34,449 bases of DNA from assembly GCA_900555675.1 (NCBI GenBank), contig UNSN01000005.1, positions 1-34,449 on the forward strand, read 5' to 3'. Positions 17,186 through 23,514 of the stretch are shown here, one piece after another. How positions within the stretch are numbered: the first letter of the stretch is position 1; every line of letters starts with the position of its first letter. This DNA is from Candidatus Saccharimonadota bacterium. Its GTDB lineage: Bacteria; Patescibacteriota; Saccharimonadia; Saccharimonadales; Saccharimonadaceae. The notes under the pieces were generated by a model. The model had not been told where the DNA came from and searched no databases. It saw nothing but the letters and a program-made list of their open reading frames with translations. The position numbers and the translations under genes are program-made.

Positions 17186-17275
17186 TGGCGGAAGGGGAGG
17201 GATTCGAACCCTCGGTACGTTTTACCGCACGCCGGTTTTCAAGACCGGTACCTTCAACCACTCGGTCACCCTTCC
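17186..17275 (-). tRNA. tRNA-Ser(TGA)
   Basis: Class II tRNA, 90 nt with encoded CCA. Acceptor GGAAGGG/CCCTTCC, discriminator G73, anticodon loop CTTGAAA between CCGGT and ACCGG, giving anticodon TGA. A long variable arm is present. It is read from the minus strand behind tRNA-Ser(GCT) with 17 nt between them. Confidence 0.97.
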
Positions 17276-17292
17276 GTACTATCTCTGAATTT

Positions 17293-17385
17293 TGGCGGAG
17301 GAGGGGGGATTCGAACCCCCGCTACAGATCTCTCCATACTAACGATTTAGCAAACCGTCCCCTTCAGCCACTTGGGTACTCCTCC
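17293..17385 (-). tRNA. tRNA-Ser(GCT)
   Basis: Class II tRNA, 93 nt with encoded CCA. Acceptor GGAGGAG, discriminator G73, anticodon loop TTGCTAA between ACGGT and ATCGT, giving anticodon GCT. A long variable arm is present. First gene of a two-tRNA minus-strand unit. Confidence 0.97.
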
Positions 17386-17398
17386 AAATTCACTATTT

Positions 17399-17407
17399 AG
17401 TGTACCA
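17399..17407 (-). promoter_or_regulatory. Extended -10 promoter of the tRNA-Ser pair
   Basis: Minus strand TGgTACACT, ending 13 nt before tRNA-Ser(GCT). Back to back with the pilin promoter at 17422-17451. Confidence 0.5.
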
Positions 17408-17421
17408 TAGAAGTGTAATTA

Positions 17422-17451
17422 TTAACAGCTTTATTGCAAATAGGATATAAT
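17422..17451 (+). promoter_or_regulatory. Promoter of the solitary pilin gene
   Basis: TTAACA, 18-nt spacer, TATAAT (17446-17451), ending 6 nt before the ATG at 17458. A longer frame beginning TTG at 17434 would start inside this promoter. Confidence 0.7.
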
Positions 17452-17457
17452 AGAATT

Positions 17458-17865
17458 ATGGTAAAAGGATATATTTCTAAAATTATAACAGGATTACTTA
17501 CAATCGGATTCGGCGTAGCTTTGGTGACGGCTCCAGTTTCCGCATTAGGTGAGGGCGGTGCGCCAGCCGGAATTAACGCAGCACGCGGCGATAATACGCC
17601 AGCCAACTTAGCTAATGGTGATTCATCAATCGTAAGGCGAGCCATCAACATTATGCTATTCGGTGTCGGCGTCTTAAGCGTCGTTATGCTAATCTTCGGC
17701 GGTTTCCGCTATGTAATATCTGGCGGTAAAAAAGAATCCGTCACAAACGCCAAAAACACAATTTTATATGCAATCATCGGTCTACTAATCGCAGTCTTTG
17801 CTTACGCCATAATCAACTTCATCCTTGGCGCAGCTTTAAGCGGCGGATCAACCACTAACGTTTAA
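17458..17865 (+). CDS. TrbC/VirB2-like pilin (solitary copy)
   Basis: 135 residues. N-terminal signal-like segment ending APVSALGEG, then two hydrophobic helices (about residues 61-83 and 98-125) separated by the charged turn SGGKKESVTNAKNTILYA. This turn followed by AIIGLLIAVFAYAIINFILG is the VirB2/TrbC pilin plan and is shared with the six-gene pilin array at 20792-23171. It stands alone next to a small membrane protein gene, outside the main array. The start at 17458 is supported by the promoter that ends 6 nt upstream. It probably forms part of a T4SS-like pilus or channel, but no function is proven. Confidence 0.85.
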   Translation: MVKGYISKIITGLLTIGFGVALVTAPVSALGEGGAPAGINAARGDNTPANLANGDSSIVRRAINIMLFGVGVLSVVMLIFGGFRYVISGGKKESVTNAKNTILYAIIGLLIAVFAYAIINFILGAALSGGSTTNV

Positions 17866-17894
17866 TTGTTCACTAATTCTCATCGTGATATACT
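17866..17894 (+). promoter_or_regulatory. Promoter of the 17901 gene
   Basis: TTGTTC, 17-nt spacer, TGa-TATACT (17889-17894), ending 6 nt before the ATG at 17901; begins directly after the pilin stop codon. Confidence 0.75.
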
Positions 17895-17900
17895 AACGTC

Positions 17901-18419
17901 ATGAACGATAGTCCAGAAAACCAAGACCTTGAAACGCTATCACCCGACAGGATTGATTTAACCGAGCCAATAGCCTGGAACGCACCAGAAGGCGTACAGG
18001 TTCAACGCGGTAAATTGTGGTATGTGTTTTTTGTCATTGTGCTGATAGGATTAATGGCTTTGGCGATTTTGGTATTTAAGAACTGGACTTTCGCAGTTTT
18101 ACTACCAATTATGGCTGTAGCCTTGTTTGTATTATCGAACAAAACCCCACAAGTAATAAACTACGCGATTAGCCCCAAAGGCATTTATATCGCCGACGTT
18201 TTACACGATTTTAGCGAATTTCGTGCATTTGGATTAATTCACGAAAACAACCAACATTCGATTCTATTATTGCCAGTAAAACGATTTTCGCCAGGTTTAA
18301 CTATTTACTTTTCCGAAGCAGAGGGCGAGAGAATTGTCGATATGCTCGGAGCGCGCCTACCAATGCAAGAAATTAAGCCAGACGCCTTAGAGAAATTTAT
18401 TCGGCTGATAAAGCTATAG
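17901..18419 (+). CDS. Membrane protein with two helices and a soluble C-terminal domain
   Basis: 172 residues, function unknown. Residues 1-37 are acidic and polar and contain the WNAPEGVQVQRGKLW stretch; two adjacent transmembrane helices follow (about residues 40-60 and 62-83). Residues 84-172 form a beta-rich cytoplasmic domain containing INYAISPKGIYIAD and SILLLPVKRFSPGLTIYF, resembling the compact PH-like domains found behind paired helices in other small bacterial membrane proteins. Its promoter predicts a leaderless transcript separate from the upstream pilin gene. Confidence 0.75.
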   Translation: MNDSPENQDLETLSPDRIDLTEPIAWNAPEGVQVQRGKLWYVFFVIVLIGLMALAILVFKNWTFAVLLPIMAVALFVLSNKTPQVINYAISPKGIYIADVLHDFSEFRAFGLIHENNQHSILLLPVKRFSPGLTIYFSEAEGERIVDMLGARLPMQEIKPDALEKFIRLIKL

Positions 18420-18420
18420 C

Positions 18421-18449
18421 TTGATTGACTATATTTTATGTGGTAGAAT
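18421..18449 (+). promoter_or_regulatory. Promoter of the tRNA-Arg transcript
   Basis: TTGATT, 17-nt spacer, TGg-TAGAAT (18444-18449). The transcript would start about 70 nt before tRNA-Arg and could continue through the 77-aa gene, tRNA-Ser(CGA) and rlmH. Confidence 0.75.
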
Positions 18450-18526
18450 ACAAAAGTTCAGTGCTTTATAGCAATGAAAGTACTTTACATTTTTATTATG
18501 GCCAATCGATTTTCGAAAGGCTGTAT

Positions 18527-18603
18527 GCACCCGTAGCTCAGCTGGATAGAGCGCTGGCTTGCGGAGCCAGAGGTCGTAAGTTCGAATCTTGCCGGGTGTA
18601 CCA
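18527..18603 (+). tRNA. tRNA-Arg(GCG)
   Basis: 77 nt including encoded CCA. Acceptor GCACCCG/CGGGTGT, A73, D-loop with GGATA, anticodon loop TTGCGGA between CTGGC and GCCAG, giving anticodon GCG. Only 18 nt separate its CCA from the start codon of the next gene. Confidence 0.96.
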
Positions 18604-18621
18604 ATTAACCTAAGGAGGGGT

Positions 18622-18855
18622 ATGAATTTTATTAAGTACGTAAAATATTCAGGATTAGGAATTGTTGCAATCTGTTCAACTGCTATAGCAATTTTAGCTG
18701 GCGCAGAGTTCTTTGAATTGATAACTTGGAATGAAGCCAGTAAGTGGATGGTTAAGTTTTGTCAATTAGGCGGCGTCGGTCTAGCGCTATGTATCGTCTG
18801 GAGTATTATCGGCACTATAATAGCCAAAGACTCAAAGAAAACTGATAAAAAATAA
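18622..18855 (+). CDS. Small two-helix membrane protein
   Basis: 77 residues, no family recognised. Two hydrophobic helices (about residues 10-30 and 45-68) and a short charged C-terminal tail rich in Lys and Asp. The start is fixed by a very strong ribosome site AAGGAGGGG directly upstream of ATG 18622, which lies just after tRNA-Arg. It appears to be co-transcribed with tRNA-Arg and with the tRNA-Ser(CGA)-rlmH pair downstream, giving a mixed tRNA-mRNA unit. Confidence 0.7.
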   Translation: MNFIKYVKYSGLGIVAICSTAIAILAGAEFFELITWNEASKWMVKFCQLGGVGLALCIVWSIIGTIIAKDSKKTDKK

Positions 18856-18876
18856 TTTCCCGAATTAGTTAGATAC

Positions 18877-18964
18877 GGAGAGGTGCAGGAGTGGTTGAAC
18901 TGGCCGCTCTCGAAAAGCGGTATGGGGCAACTCATCGAGGGTTCGAATCCCTCTCTCTCCGCCA
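18877..18964 (+). tRNA. tRNA-Ser(CGA)
   Basis: 88 nt including CCA. Acceptor GGAGAGG, discriminator G73, anticodon loop CTCGAAA between CCGCT and AGCGG, giving anticodon CGA; long variable arm. Its D-arm region closely resembles that of tRNA-Ser(GGA) at 1313. The rlmH start codon follows 8 nt after the CCA. Confidence 0.97.
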
Positions 18965-18972
18965 TAGATATT

Positions 18973-19425
18973 ATGAAAATCACCATTATAACGATCGGAA
19001 AAAAGAATGAAGCCTGGGTTCAACCAGGCGTTTCTCGTTTTTTAGAGCGCCTACGAGCACCTTTTGCTGCGGAAATGATTATTCTACCACATTCAAGCTT
19101 TGAAGGCGACAGAGCGCGCCAGGAAGAGTCTGAGCGTATTTTTTCACGCCTTAATTCGGATGACTTCGTTATTTTGCTCGATGAGCGCGGTAAAAACTTA
19201 TCGTCACCAGAATTATCTAATTTAATTACAGATAACATCAATAAGCATATTATTTTTATTATTGGTGGCGCTTACGGAGTTACTAGCGACTTGCGCCAAA
19301 AATCCAACGTCGTCTGGTCGTTATCGAACTTAGTATTTCCACACCAATTAGTTCGTCTTATTTTAGCTGAGCAATTATACCGCGCCCAAGAAATCCATCG
19401 CGGCAGTCATTATCATCACTCATAG
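18973..19425 (+). CDS. rlmH: 23S rRNA (pseudouridine1915-N3)-methyltransferase RlmH
   Basis: 150 residues, normal length. RlmH methylates pseudouridine 1915 in helix 69 of 23S rRNA using S-adenosylmethionine. The SPOUT-type signatures are all present: VILLDERGKNLSSPELS, FIIGGAYGV and the C-terminal LVFPHQLVRLILAEQLYRA followed by GSHYHH. The start is ATG 18973; a longer frame beginning at 18883 would lie inside the tRNA. As tRNA 3' processing would leave about 8 nt before the ATG, the mature mRNA is nearly leaderless. Its stop overlaps the convergent comF 3' end by 6 bp. Confidence 0.96.
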   Translation: MKITIITIGKKNEAWVQPGVSRFLERLRAPFAAEMIILPHSSFEGDRARQEESERIFSRLNSDDFVILLDERGKNLSSPELSNLITDNINKHIIFIIGGAYGVTSDLRQKSNVVWSLSNLVFPHQLVRLILAEQLYRAQEIHRGSHYHHS

Positions 19426-19911
19426 CTTCGGACGCCCATGCCTGGCAATAACCGCAATTTCCACGTGTTTAGCGCCATTTTTTCTCAAACATTCCGCCGC
19501 CGCCAACACAGTTGAGCCAGTCGTAAAGATATCGTCAATAATGATATATCGCTTATTTTTATCAACTTTACCCGCAATTTCAAAAAACTCCTTTGCTTGA
19601 CGTTTTCTCTGAGTGGAAGACTTCGTAAAGTGCTGAGTTACGTTATTCCTACGCCGAAGCAGGGAACGACATTCTATTTTTCTACGTCGAGATAATTTAA
19701 TAGTAATTTTTCGGATATGATCAAATCCACGACGCCGAATATTCTTAGAAATTGTAGGAATTGGAATAATTACTGTTTCTGACGGCAATTCAGGCAGAGC
19801 TTCGTCTAAGAACTCACTTAGCAATCCAGCCGCTGCCTGAACACGACTGAACTTATAATCATCAATAATCTTTGCGACAACACCTGTACGTCGTGAAAAG
19901 CACCAGATCAT
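19420..19911 (-). CDS. comF: ComF C-terminal part: phosphoribosyltransferase domain
   Basis: 163 residues containing the ComF phosphoribosyltransferase domain, with the PRPP-binding motif IIIDDIFTTGSTVLAAA and the C-terminal IAVIARHGRP. The N-terminal zinc finger that normally precedes it is encoded by a separate frame just upstream (19908-20093); the two overlap by 4 nt as ATGA. ComF proteins take part in DNA uptake for natural transformation. The sequence WCFSRRTGVVAKIIDDYKF just after the start corresponds to the linker of full-length ComF, so the protein was once continuous. Either a frameshift has split the gene, or both parts are made by coupling or by -1 frameshifting. The domain itself looks intact. 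Confidence 0.85.
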   Translation of the reverse strand: MIWCFSRRTGVVAKIIDDYKFSRVQAAAGLLSEFLDEALPELPSETVIIPIPTISKNIRRRGFDHIRKITIKLSRRRKIECRSLLRRRNNVTQHFTKSSTQRKRQAKEFFEIAGKVDKNKRYIIIDDIFTTGSTVLAAAECLRKNGAKHVEIAVIARHGRPKL

Positions 19912-20093
19912 ATCACAGGGGAGCTTATGTTTTTACATAAGTTGCCATTCTCCAATAAATCACCACATAATACACACATATCATACTTCCGACTCATGAT
20001 GTATTTTTTACAATCTAAGCATAAAATACCACCCGTTTTACCACACTTATAACAGTGGTGAGGAGCGATGATTGATAATAGCGCGTCAAACAT
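19908..20093 (-). CDS. comF: ComF N-terminal part: zinc-finger fragment
   Basis: 61 residues with cysteine pairs CYKC, CLDC and CVLC plus a further C, the zinc-ribbon half of ComF. The frame ends TGA inside the overlap ATGA, where the phosphoribosyltransferase frame begins. If the ribosome moved back one base at the codon pair AAA AAC (about 19935-19940), the product would continue as CKNHKLPCDMIWCF and restore a full-length ComF with an extra metal ligand. A minus-strand TATAAT at 20132-20127 could be its promoter. A disabling mutation or assembly error in the A run is the simplest alternative. Confidence 0.75.
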   Translation of the reverse strand: MFDALLSIIAPHHCYKCGKTGGILCLDCKKYIMSRKYDMCVLCGDLLENGNLCKNISSPVI

Positions 20094-20123
20094 TGTAATT
20101 TTTACGTTTTAAGCCTTTCTCTG

Positions 20124-20152
20124 TTGATTATAACGCACATTACAGTTATACT
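20124..20152 (+). promoter_or_regulatory. Promoter of hsp20
   Basis: TTGATT, 17-nt spacer, TATACT (20147-20152). Transcript start near 20159 gives a leader of about 39 nt with GGAGG before ATG 20198. No CIRCE element is seen here, so control differs from groE. Confidence 0.8.
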
Positions 20153-20197
20153 AATAAAGACTTTGTCAATGAGCCTATTATAAAAGTGGAGGAAATT

Positions 20198-20692
20198 ATG
20201 GCCCGAAAGCAAGATGATACATTACTAACAGAACAGGAATTGGCTGCGGCGTTTATTGACGATGATAACGACGATCTGCTACCTGGTTTTAACGACGACA
20301 ACAGTAGGAGTAATAGCACGCCAGCAACACGATCCGATGACAACTGGGAAGATGAGGCTGATGATGCAATGGGTCAATTGGCTGTTGACGTTTTTGAGAC
20401 AGAAAACAACCTAGTCATCAAAGCTCGTACTGCCGGCGTAGATCGAAATGACCTAGACGTAAGTATTTCTGACGGCATCTTAACAATTAGCGGCACACTG
20501 TCTAGCGGTGACGAAGCGGATGTTCGCCAATGGCACATCCAAGAATGCTACTGGGGAGAATTCAGCCGTACATTAGCATTGCCAACCGCTGTAAACGAAG
20601 AAGGCGTTAAGGCAGAATTAAAAGATGGCGTTTTGACAATTACTTTTGAAAAGATAAAGCAAGAAAAAGCAAAGAAGATTCAAGTTCTATAA
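20198..20692 (+). CDS. Small heat-shock protein, Hsp20/alpha-crystallin family
   Basis: 164 residues. ATP-independent holdase that keeps unfolded proteins soluble. The alpha-crystallin domain covers about residues 60-150 and shows LDVSISDGILTISG and the hallmark VKAELKDGVLTITF; it ends with a short IQVL tail that fits the I-x-V/I oligomerisation motif. The first ~55 residues are unusually acidic and polar (long runs of Asp, Asn, Ser) and replace the hydrophobic N-terminal arm of many Hsp20s. The start is ATG 20198, with GGAGG 5 nt upstream; a GTG four codons earlier lies in front of that ribosome site. Two terminators follow. Confidence 0.92.
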   Translation: MARKQDDTLLTEQELAAAFIDDDNDDLLPGFNDDNSRSNSTPATRSDDNWEDEADDAMGQLAVDVFETENNLVIKARTAGVDRNDLDVSISDGILTISGTLSSGDEADVRQWHIQECYWGEFSRTLALPTAVNEEGVKAELKDGVLTITFEKIKQEKAKKIQVL

Positions 20693-20707
20693 AAAACCAT
20701 TTTACAG

Positions 20708-20738
20708 AAAATACCGTCACAAGTTGGCAGTATTTTTT
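20708..20738 (+). terminator. Terminator of hsp20
   Basis: Stem AAAATAC-c-GTCA / TGGC-a-GTATTTT with a 5-nt loop, followed by a T run. Confidence 0.75.
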
Positions 20739-20745
20739 AGCCACA

Positions 20746-20777
20746 AAAAAAGAACCTCATTAGCGAGGCTCTTTTTT
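20746..20777. terminator. Bidirectional terminator between hsp20 and the pilin array
   Basis: AAAAAAGA-a-CCTC / GAGG-c-TCTTTTTT with a 6-nt loop. A runs and T runs on both sides allow it to end both the hsp20 transcript and the convergent pilin transcript. Confidence 0.85.
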
Positions 20778-20791
20778 ACCGGTAGGGTAGA

Positions 20792-21169
20792 TTAACCCTT
20801 AAACTTATCGATGACCATATTGACGATTGCGTATGCCAAAATAGCGATCACCAAACCGACAATTGCGTACAAAACTGTATTCTTAGCGGCTGTAACCTTA
20901 TTACTATCACCAGCTGAAGTAGTGTAGCGGATACCACCCCAGATAAGCATAATAACACTCAATGCACCAACGGCAAACAAGAATATATTTACAAATTGCT
21001 TAACCAAAGTTTGAGGATCTGAAGCGGTTTCACTCACACCTTCTCCTCTTGCACTGCTTACACCATTAGTTAAGGTAAAATCACTTTCAGCGCTTGCAGC
21101 TGGAGCTACAGCCAAAGCAACAGTTGGTACTACCAGTAGTCCCGCCAAGATTAATTTTAATTTATTCAT
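20792..21169 (-). CDS. TrbC/VirB2-like pilin 6 (own promoter)
   Basis: 125 residues. Signal peptide with VALAVAPAASAES (cleavage probably after ASA near residue 27), then two transmembrane helices around the charged turn TTSAGDSNKVTAAKNTVLYA, the VirB2/TrbC pilin plan. It is the last gene of the array on the minus strand but has its own promoter (TTGCAA, 16 nt, TATAAT) and a strong AAGGAG ribosome site at 9 nt, which suggests separate and perhaps stronger expression. Possibly the major pilin subunit; this is inference. Confidence 0.85.
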   Translation of the reverse strand: MNKLKLILAGLLVVPTVALAVAPAASAESDFTLTNGVSSARGEGVSETASDPQTLVKQFVNIFLFAVGALSVIMLIWGGIRYTTSAGDSNKVTAAKNTVLYAIVGLVIAILAYAIVNMVIDKFKG

Positions 21170-21200
21170 TGTTATTTTCTCCTTGTTTAATGATATTACT

Positions 21201-21228
21201 ATTATACATTTTTATCTGTTATTTGCAA
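21201..21228 (-). promoter_or_regulatory. Promoter of pilin 6
   Basis: Minus strand TTGCAA (21228-21223), 16-nt spacer, TATAAT (21206-21201). The leader of about 25 nt contains AAGGAG (21184-21179). Confidence 0.8.
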
Positions 21229-21230
21229 AA

Positions 21231-21644
21231 CTAATTAGTCTTTACCTCAATTCCGAATTGTCTCAAAATCATCTTAACTATAACCCATGCAAGAACAGCC
21301 ACAATTAGACCAACTATCGAATAAGTGAGAGCAGTCTGAGCAGACTTCGTTTTTGAGGCATCTCCAGCTGAAGTGATATAGCGAAATCCGCTAAAGATAA
21401 TCATAACAACAGATAAAATACCCACAGCCCACAGTAGAAAATTAATCAATATACTTATTAATCCACCTTCACCTGCAATGCTTTTATTTTTCATATCCGC
21501 CGTAGTAGCAGTTGTTATACCTTTCTTTACGACGCTATTAGCAGCTTGCGCGGAAACATTTGTGGAAAGAGAAGCTACTGATATGGCTGAAAATCCAAAC
21601 ACCGAACAAGCTACAATTAATGCCGATAATATCATTTTTTTCAT
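21231..21644 (-). CDS. TrbC/VirB2-like pilin 5
   Basis: 137 residues. Signal peptide through about residue 32 (ends STNVSAQA), a short polar segment, then two transmembrane helices with the turn TSAGDASKTKSAQTALTYS between them. Ribosome site AAGGAG a few nt before the ATG, only 2 nt behind pilin 4. Member of the tandem pilin operon; see pilin 1 for the shared promoter. No adhesive or enzymatic domain is visible. Confidence 0.83.
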   Translation of the reverse strand: MKKMILSALIVACSVFGFSAISVASLSTNVSAQAANSVVKKGITTATTADMKNKSIAGEGGLISILINFLLWAVGILSVVMIIFSGFRYITSAGDASKTKSAQTALTYSIVGLIVAVLAWVIVKMILRQFGIEVKTN

Positions 21645-21646
21645 TT

Positions 21647-22075
21647 TTACTCCTTACTATGATTACTAGATTCATCATGCTTAACAGGCTTATTAAACCC
21701 GTCAAACACAAAATTGACAATCGCCGAAGCGAATACAGAAACTATTAAGCCAACGACAGCATATAAAATAGTACTCCTGGCTTTTGCAGCCTTCTGAGCA
21801 TCACCGCTGGAAAGTGCAAACAAAATGCCGCCAATAACTATCATAATAATCGAAATAGCACCAACAGCCATAAGTAGAACTTCAACAATAGTTTTTATAA
21901 TACCATTCACCTGATCTTCGCCGCTATCTTTATTTTGGCAATAGACAGAGTTGTCGCTTCCATTTTCCTTTGAGCAAATATTGATACCGTTAGCCGCAGA
22001 CACCGCTGGAGTGAACACTCCAAGAAGCCCAATCATTAGTATTCCAGCCGCCAGGATTTTTGTAAAAATCTTCAT
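21647..22075 (-). CDS. TrbC/VirB2-like pilin 4
   Basis: 142 residues. Signal peptide ending TPAVSAANG near residue 28, then a polar segment with two Cys (ICSKENGSDNSVYCQ) that could form a disulfide outside the cell, then two transmembrane helices around SSGDAQKAAKARSTILYA, and a His/Ser-rich tail. The gap to pilin 3 is 1 nt. The extra cysteines distinguish it from pilins 3, 5 and 6. Confidence 0.83.
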   Translation of the reverse strand: MKIFTKILAAGILMIGLLGVFTPAVSAANGINICSKENGSDNSVYCQNKDSGEDQVNGIIKTIVEVLLMAVGAISIIMIVIGGILFALSSGDAQKAAKARSTILYAVVGLIVSVFASAIVNFVFDGFNKPVKHDESSNHSKE

Positions 22076-22076
22076 C

Positions 22077-22361
22077 TTAAACCTTTCCTATAATATAACC
22101 TGTTATAGCAATCGCGTTAGCAATAATAACCAAACCAATGACTGCATATAGAATAGTATTCTTTGCGCTGGCCGTCTTAGCTGGATCGCCAGCAGATAGG
22201 GAATAATTTATCCCAGCAATAATCACAATAATAACAGCTACGACACCAGCCACCCAAAATGCCAAATTAACAAACTTCATAATATCTACGCCATTATTCT
22301 TCGGCACACCAAGACTATCAGCACTCCCCAACAATCCAGCAAAAAATTCCATATATCTCAT
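22077..22361 (-). CDS. TrbC/VirB2-like pilin 3 (no signal peptide)
   Basis: 94 residues, the shortest of the set. It begins MRYMEFFAGLLGSADSLGV without a recognisable signal peptide, then has the usual two helices with SLSAGDPAKTASAKNTILYA between them. The ribosome site TAGGAG precedes the ATG. The lack of a signal may mean that it inserts through its helices directly or acts as an internal subunit. Confidence 0.83.
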   Translation of the reverse strand: MRYMEFFAGLLGSADSLGVPKNNGVDIMKFVNLAFWVAGVVAVIIVIIAGINYSLSAGDPAKTASAKNTILYAVIGLVIIANAIAITGYIIGKV

Positions 22362-22362
22362 T

Positions 22363-22797
22363 TTATACTCCTATATTTGATGATATAAAGTTGACTAACG
22401 CAACAGAAGCTAGGGCAATAACCAGACCGATCGCGGCACTCATAATAGTTTTTCGTCCATGAGCAGCCTTATCTGGAGCACCGTTACTGGTCATCATCAA
22501 GAAACCACCGTACATGATATATCCAATAGTCGTGTAGCCGATAAGCTGCAGCAAATCATCAACGATATTAAGTGCGATTTTCCAAATATAGTTAGCTTGA
22601 GAATTAGCATCTGCGCCTGGACTTCTAAGGGAACAGTCATTATTAGTTAAACCGCTATACCATGGTTTTAACGTTAAAATTTTTCCCTTATTAGAACACG
22701 CATCGTTATCGTCCGCAAAAGAAGTATTCGGGAAAGTTAAACTCGCCCCAAACGACCCTATAATCATTAAAGACATCGCTATTATAATCTTTTTCAT
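22363..22797 (-). CDS. TrbC/VirB2-like pilin 2
   Basis: 144 residues. Signal peptide ending NTSFADDND near residue 29, then a longer extracytoplasmic part of about 45 residues with two Cys (DACSNKG and NNDCSLRS), then helices separated by TSNGAPDKAAHGRKTIMSA. The start overlaps the pilin 1 stop by one base (TAATG), so both are translationally coupled. Confidence 0.83.
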   Translation of the reverse strand: MKKIIIAMSLMIIGSFGASLTFPNTSFADDNDACSNKGKILTLKPWYSGLTNNDCSLRSPGADANSQANYIWKIALNIVDDLLQLIGYTTIGYIMYGGFLMMTSNGAPDKAAHGRKTIMSAAIGLVIALASVALVNFISSNIGV

Positions 22798-23171
22798 TAA
22801 TCGAAAACTCCTCCTGGAATAATAAAGTTAGTAATTGCCACCATAAACGCAAACATTATTATTCCAATGACAGTATTCGTCCAGACTTCACGTGCTTTTT
22901 TTATCTTATCAGGACTGCCCTCAGAAGTGGTATATAAAAACGCGCCATATATAACAGCACCAACCGCCGCGACCAAAACTCCAGCGGTTAAGATTTTAAT
23001 AACTTGTTTGATTATGTCGATAATTGCCGTGCTACCCGTGCCGTCACAAGAAATAACAGAGGTTTCCGCGCCACCACAATTGCCGGCAGCTAAAGCTACT
23101 TTGGGTATAAAAACGCTCCCTGCGATTACTGTTGCGATAAATATACTGATTACAATATTTCTTTTTGTCAT
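22797..23171 (-). CDS. TrbC/VirB2-like pilin 1 (first gene of the array)
   Basis: 124 residues. Signal peptide ending KVALAAGNC near residue 30, a short segment with two Cys (NCGGAE and VISCDG), then two helices around TTSEGSPDKIKKAREVWTN. It opens the minus-strand run of pilin genes, which are separated by only -1 to 2 nt up to pilin 5, so one transcript is expected. The six genes share the two-helix core but differ in their outer parts, as if one pilus or channel were built from several subunits or variants. Confidence 0.83.
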   Translation of the reverse strand: MTKRNIVISIFIATVIAGSVFIPKVALAAGNCGGAETSVISCDGTGSTAIIDIIKQVIKILTAGVLVAAVGAVIYGAFLYTTSEGSPDKIKKAREVWTNTVIGIIMFAFMVAITNFIIPGGVFD

Positions 23172-23181
23172 AAAATTTTCT

Positions 23182-23208
23182 CTTATACCTAAATTGTAAA
23201 ATAGTCAA
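23182..23208 (-). promoter_or_regulatory. Likely promoter of the pilin operon
   Basis: Minus strand TTGACT (23208-23203), 15-nt spacer, TATAAG (23187-23182), ending 10 nt before the ATG at 23171. The short spacer lowers confidence. Confidence 0.5.
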
Positions 23209-23230
23209 GCGAAAAAAGCAAACATTTTCC

Positions 23231-23259
23231 TTGAAAAGACAGAAGTAATCTGATAATAT
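23231..23259 (+). promoter_or_regulatory. Promoter of tRNA-Asp
   Basis: TTGAAA, 17-nt spacer, TGa-TAATAT (23254-23259); start expected about 9 nt before the tRNA. Confidence 0.8.
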
Positions 23260-23274
23260 AAGGAGTATTGATAT

Positions 23275-23352
23275 GCGCTCGTAGTGAAGTTGGCCTATCA
23301 CGCCTCCCTGTCACGGAGGAGATCGCCGGTTCGAATCCGGTCGAGCGCGCCA
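23275..23352 (+). tRNA. tRNA-Asp(GTC), chromosomal copy
   Basis: 78 nt including CCA. Acceptor GCGCTCG/CGAGCGC, G73, G10, anticodon loop CTGTCAC (anticodon GTC, C38) between CCTCC and GGAGG. These are the usual aspartate identity positions, in contrast to the element-borne GTC tRNA at 27623. Confidence 0.97.
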
Positions 23353-23361
23353 CAGATAATT

Positions 23362-23385
23362 CACCCCTTGATAGGGTGTTTTTTT
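23362..23385 (+). terminator. Terminator of tRNA-Asp
   Basis: CACCC/GGGTG stem with a 7-nt loop followed by seven T residues. Confidence 0.85.
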
Positions 23386-23406
23386 ATGGAAAATATACCA
23401 TTTTTA

Positions 23407-23435
23407 TTGCATTTCTGTACAATTTATGTTATGAT
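23407..23435 (+). promoter_or_regulatory. Promoter of the lipoprotein gene
   Basis: TTGCAT, 17-nt spacer, TGt-TATGAT (23430-23435). The leader of about 70 nt carries a perfect 6-bp hairpin TCTGAC-aat-GTCAGA (23482-23496) next to the GGAAGG ribosome site. Confidence 0.8.
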
Positions 23436-23514
23436 ATCGCCAATTGGACTGGAAGGTCTAAGGAGTTTTTATAATAAAATATCTGACAATGTCAGAGGAA
23501 GGATCCCAAGCGTT

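Noticed and set aside
17149..17400. 83-codon plus-strand frame between VanZ-RDD and the pilin
   Set aside because: It consists of the antisense of two tRNA-Ser genes and a terminator.
18425..18613. 62-codon frame over tRNA-Arg
   Set aside because: It reads through a tRNA gene and its promoter.
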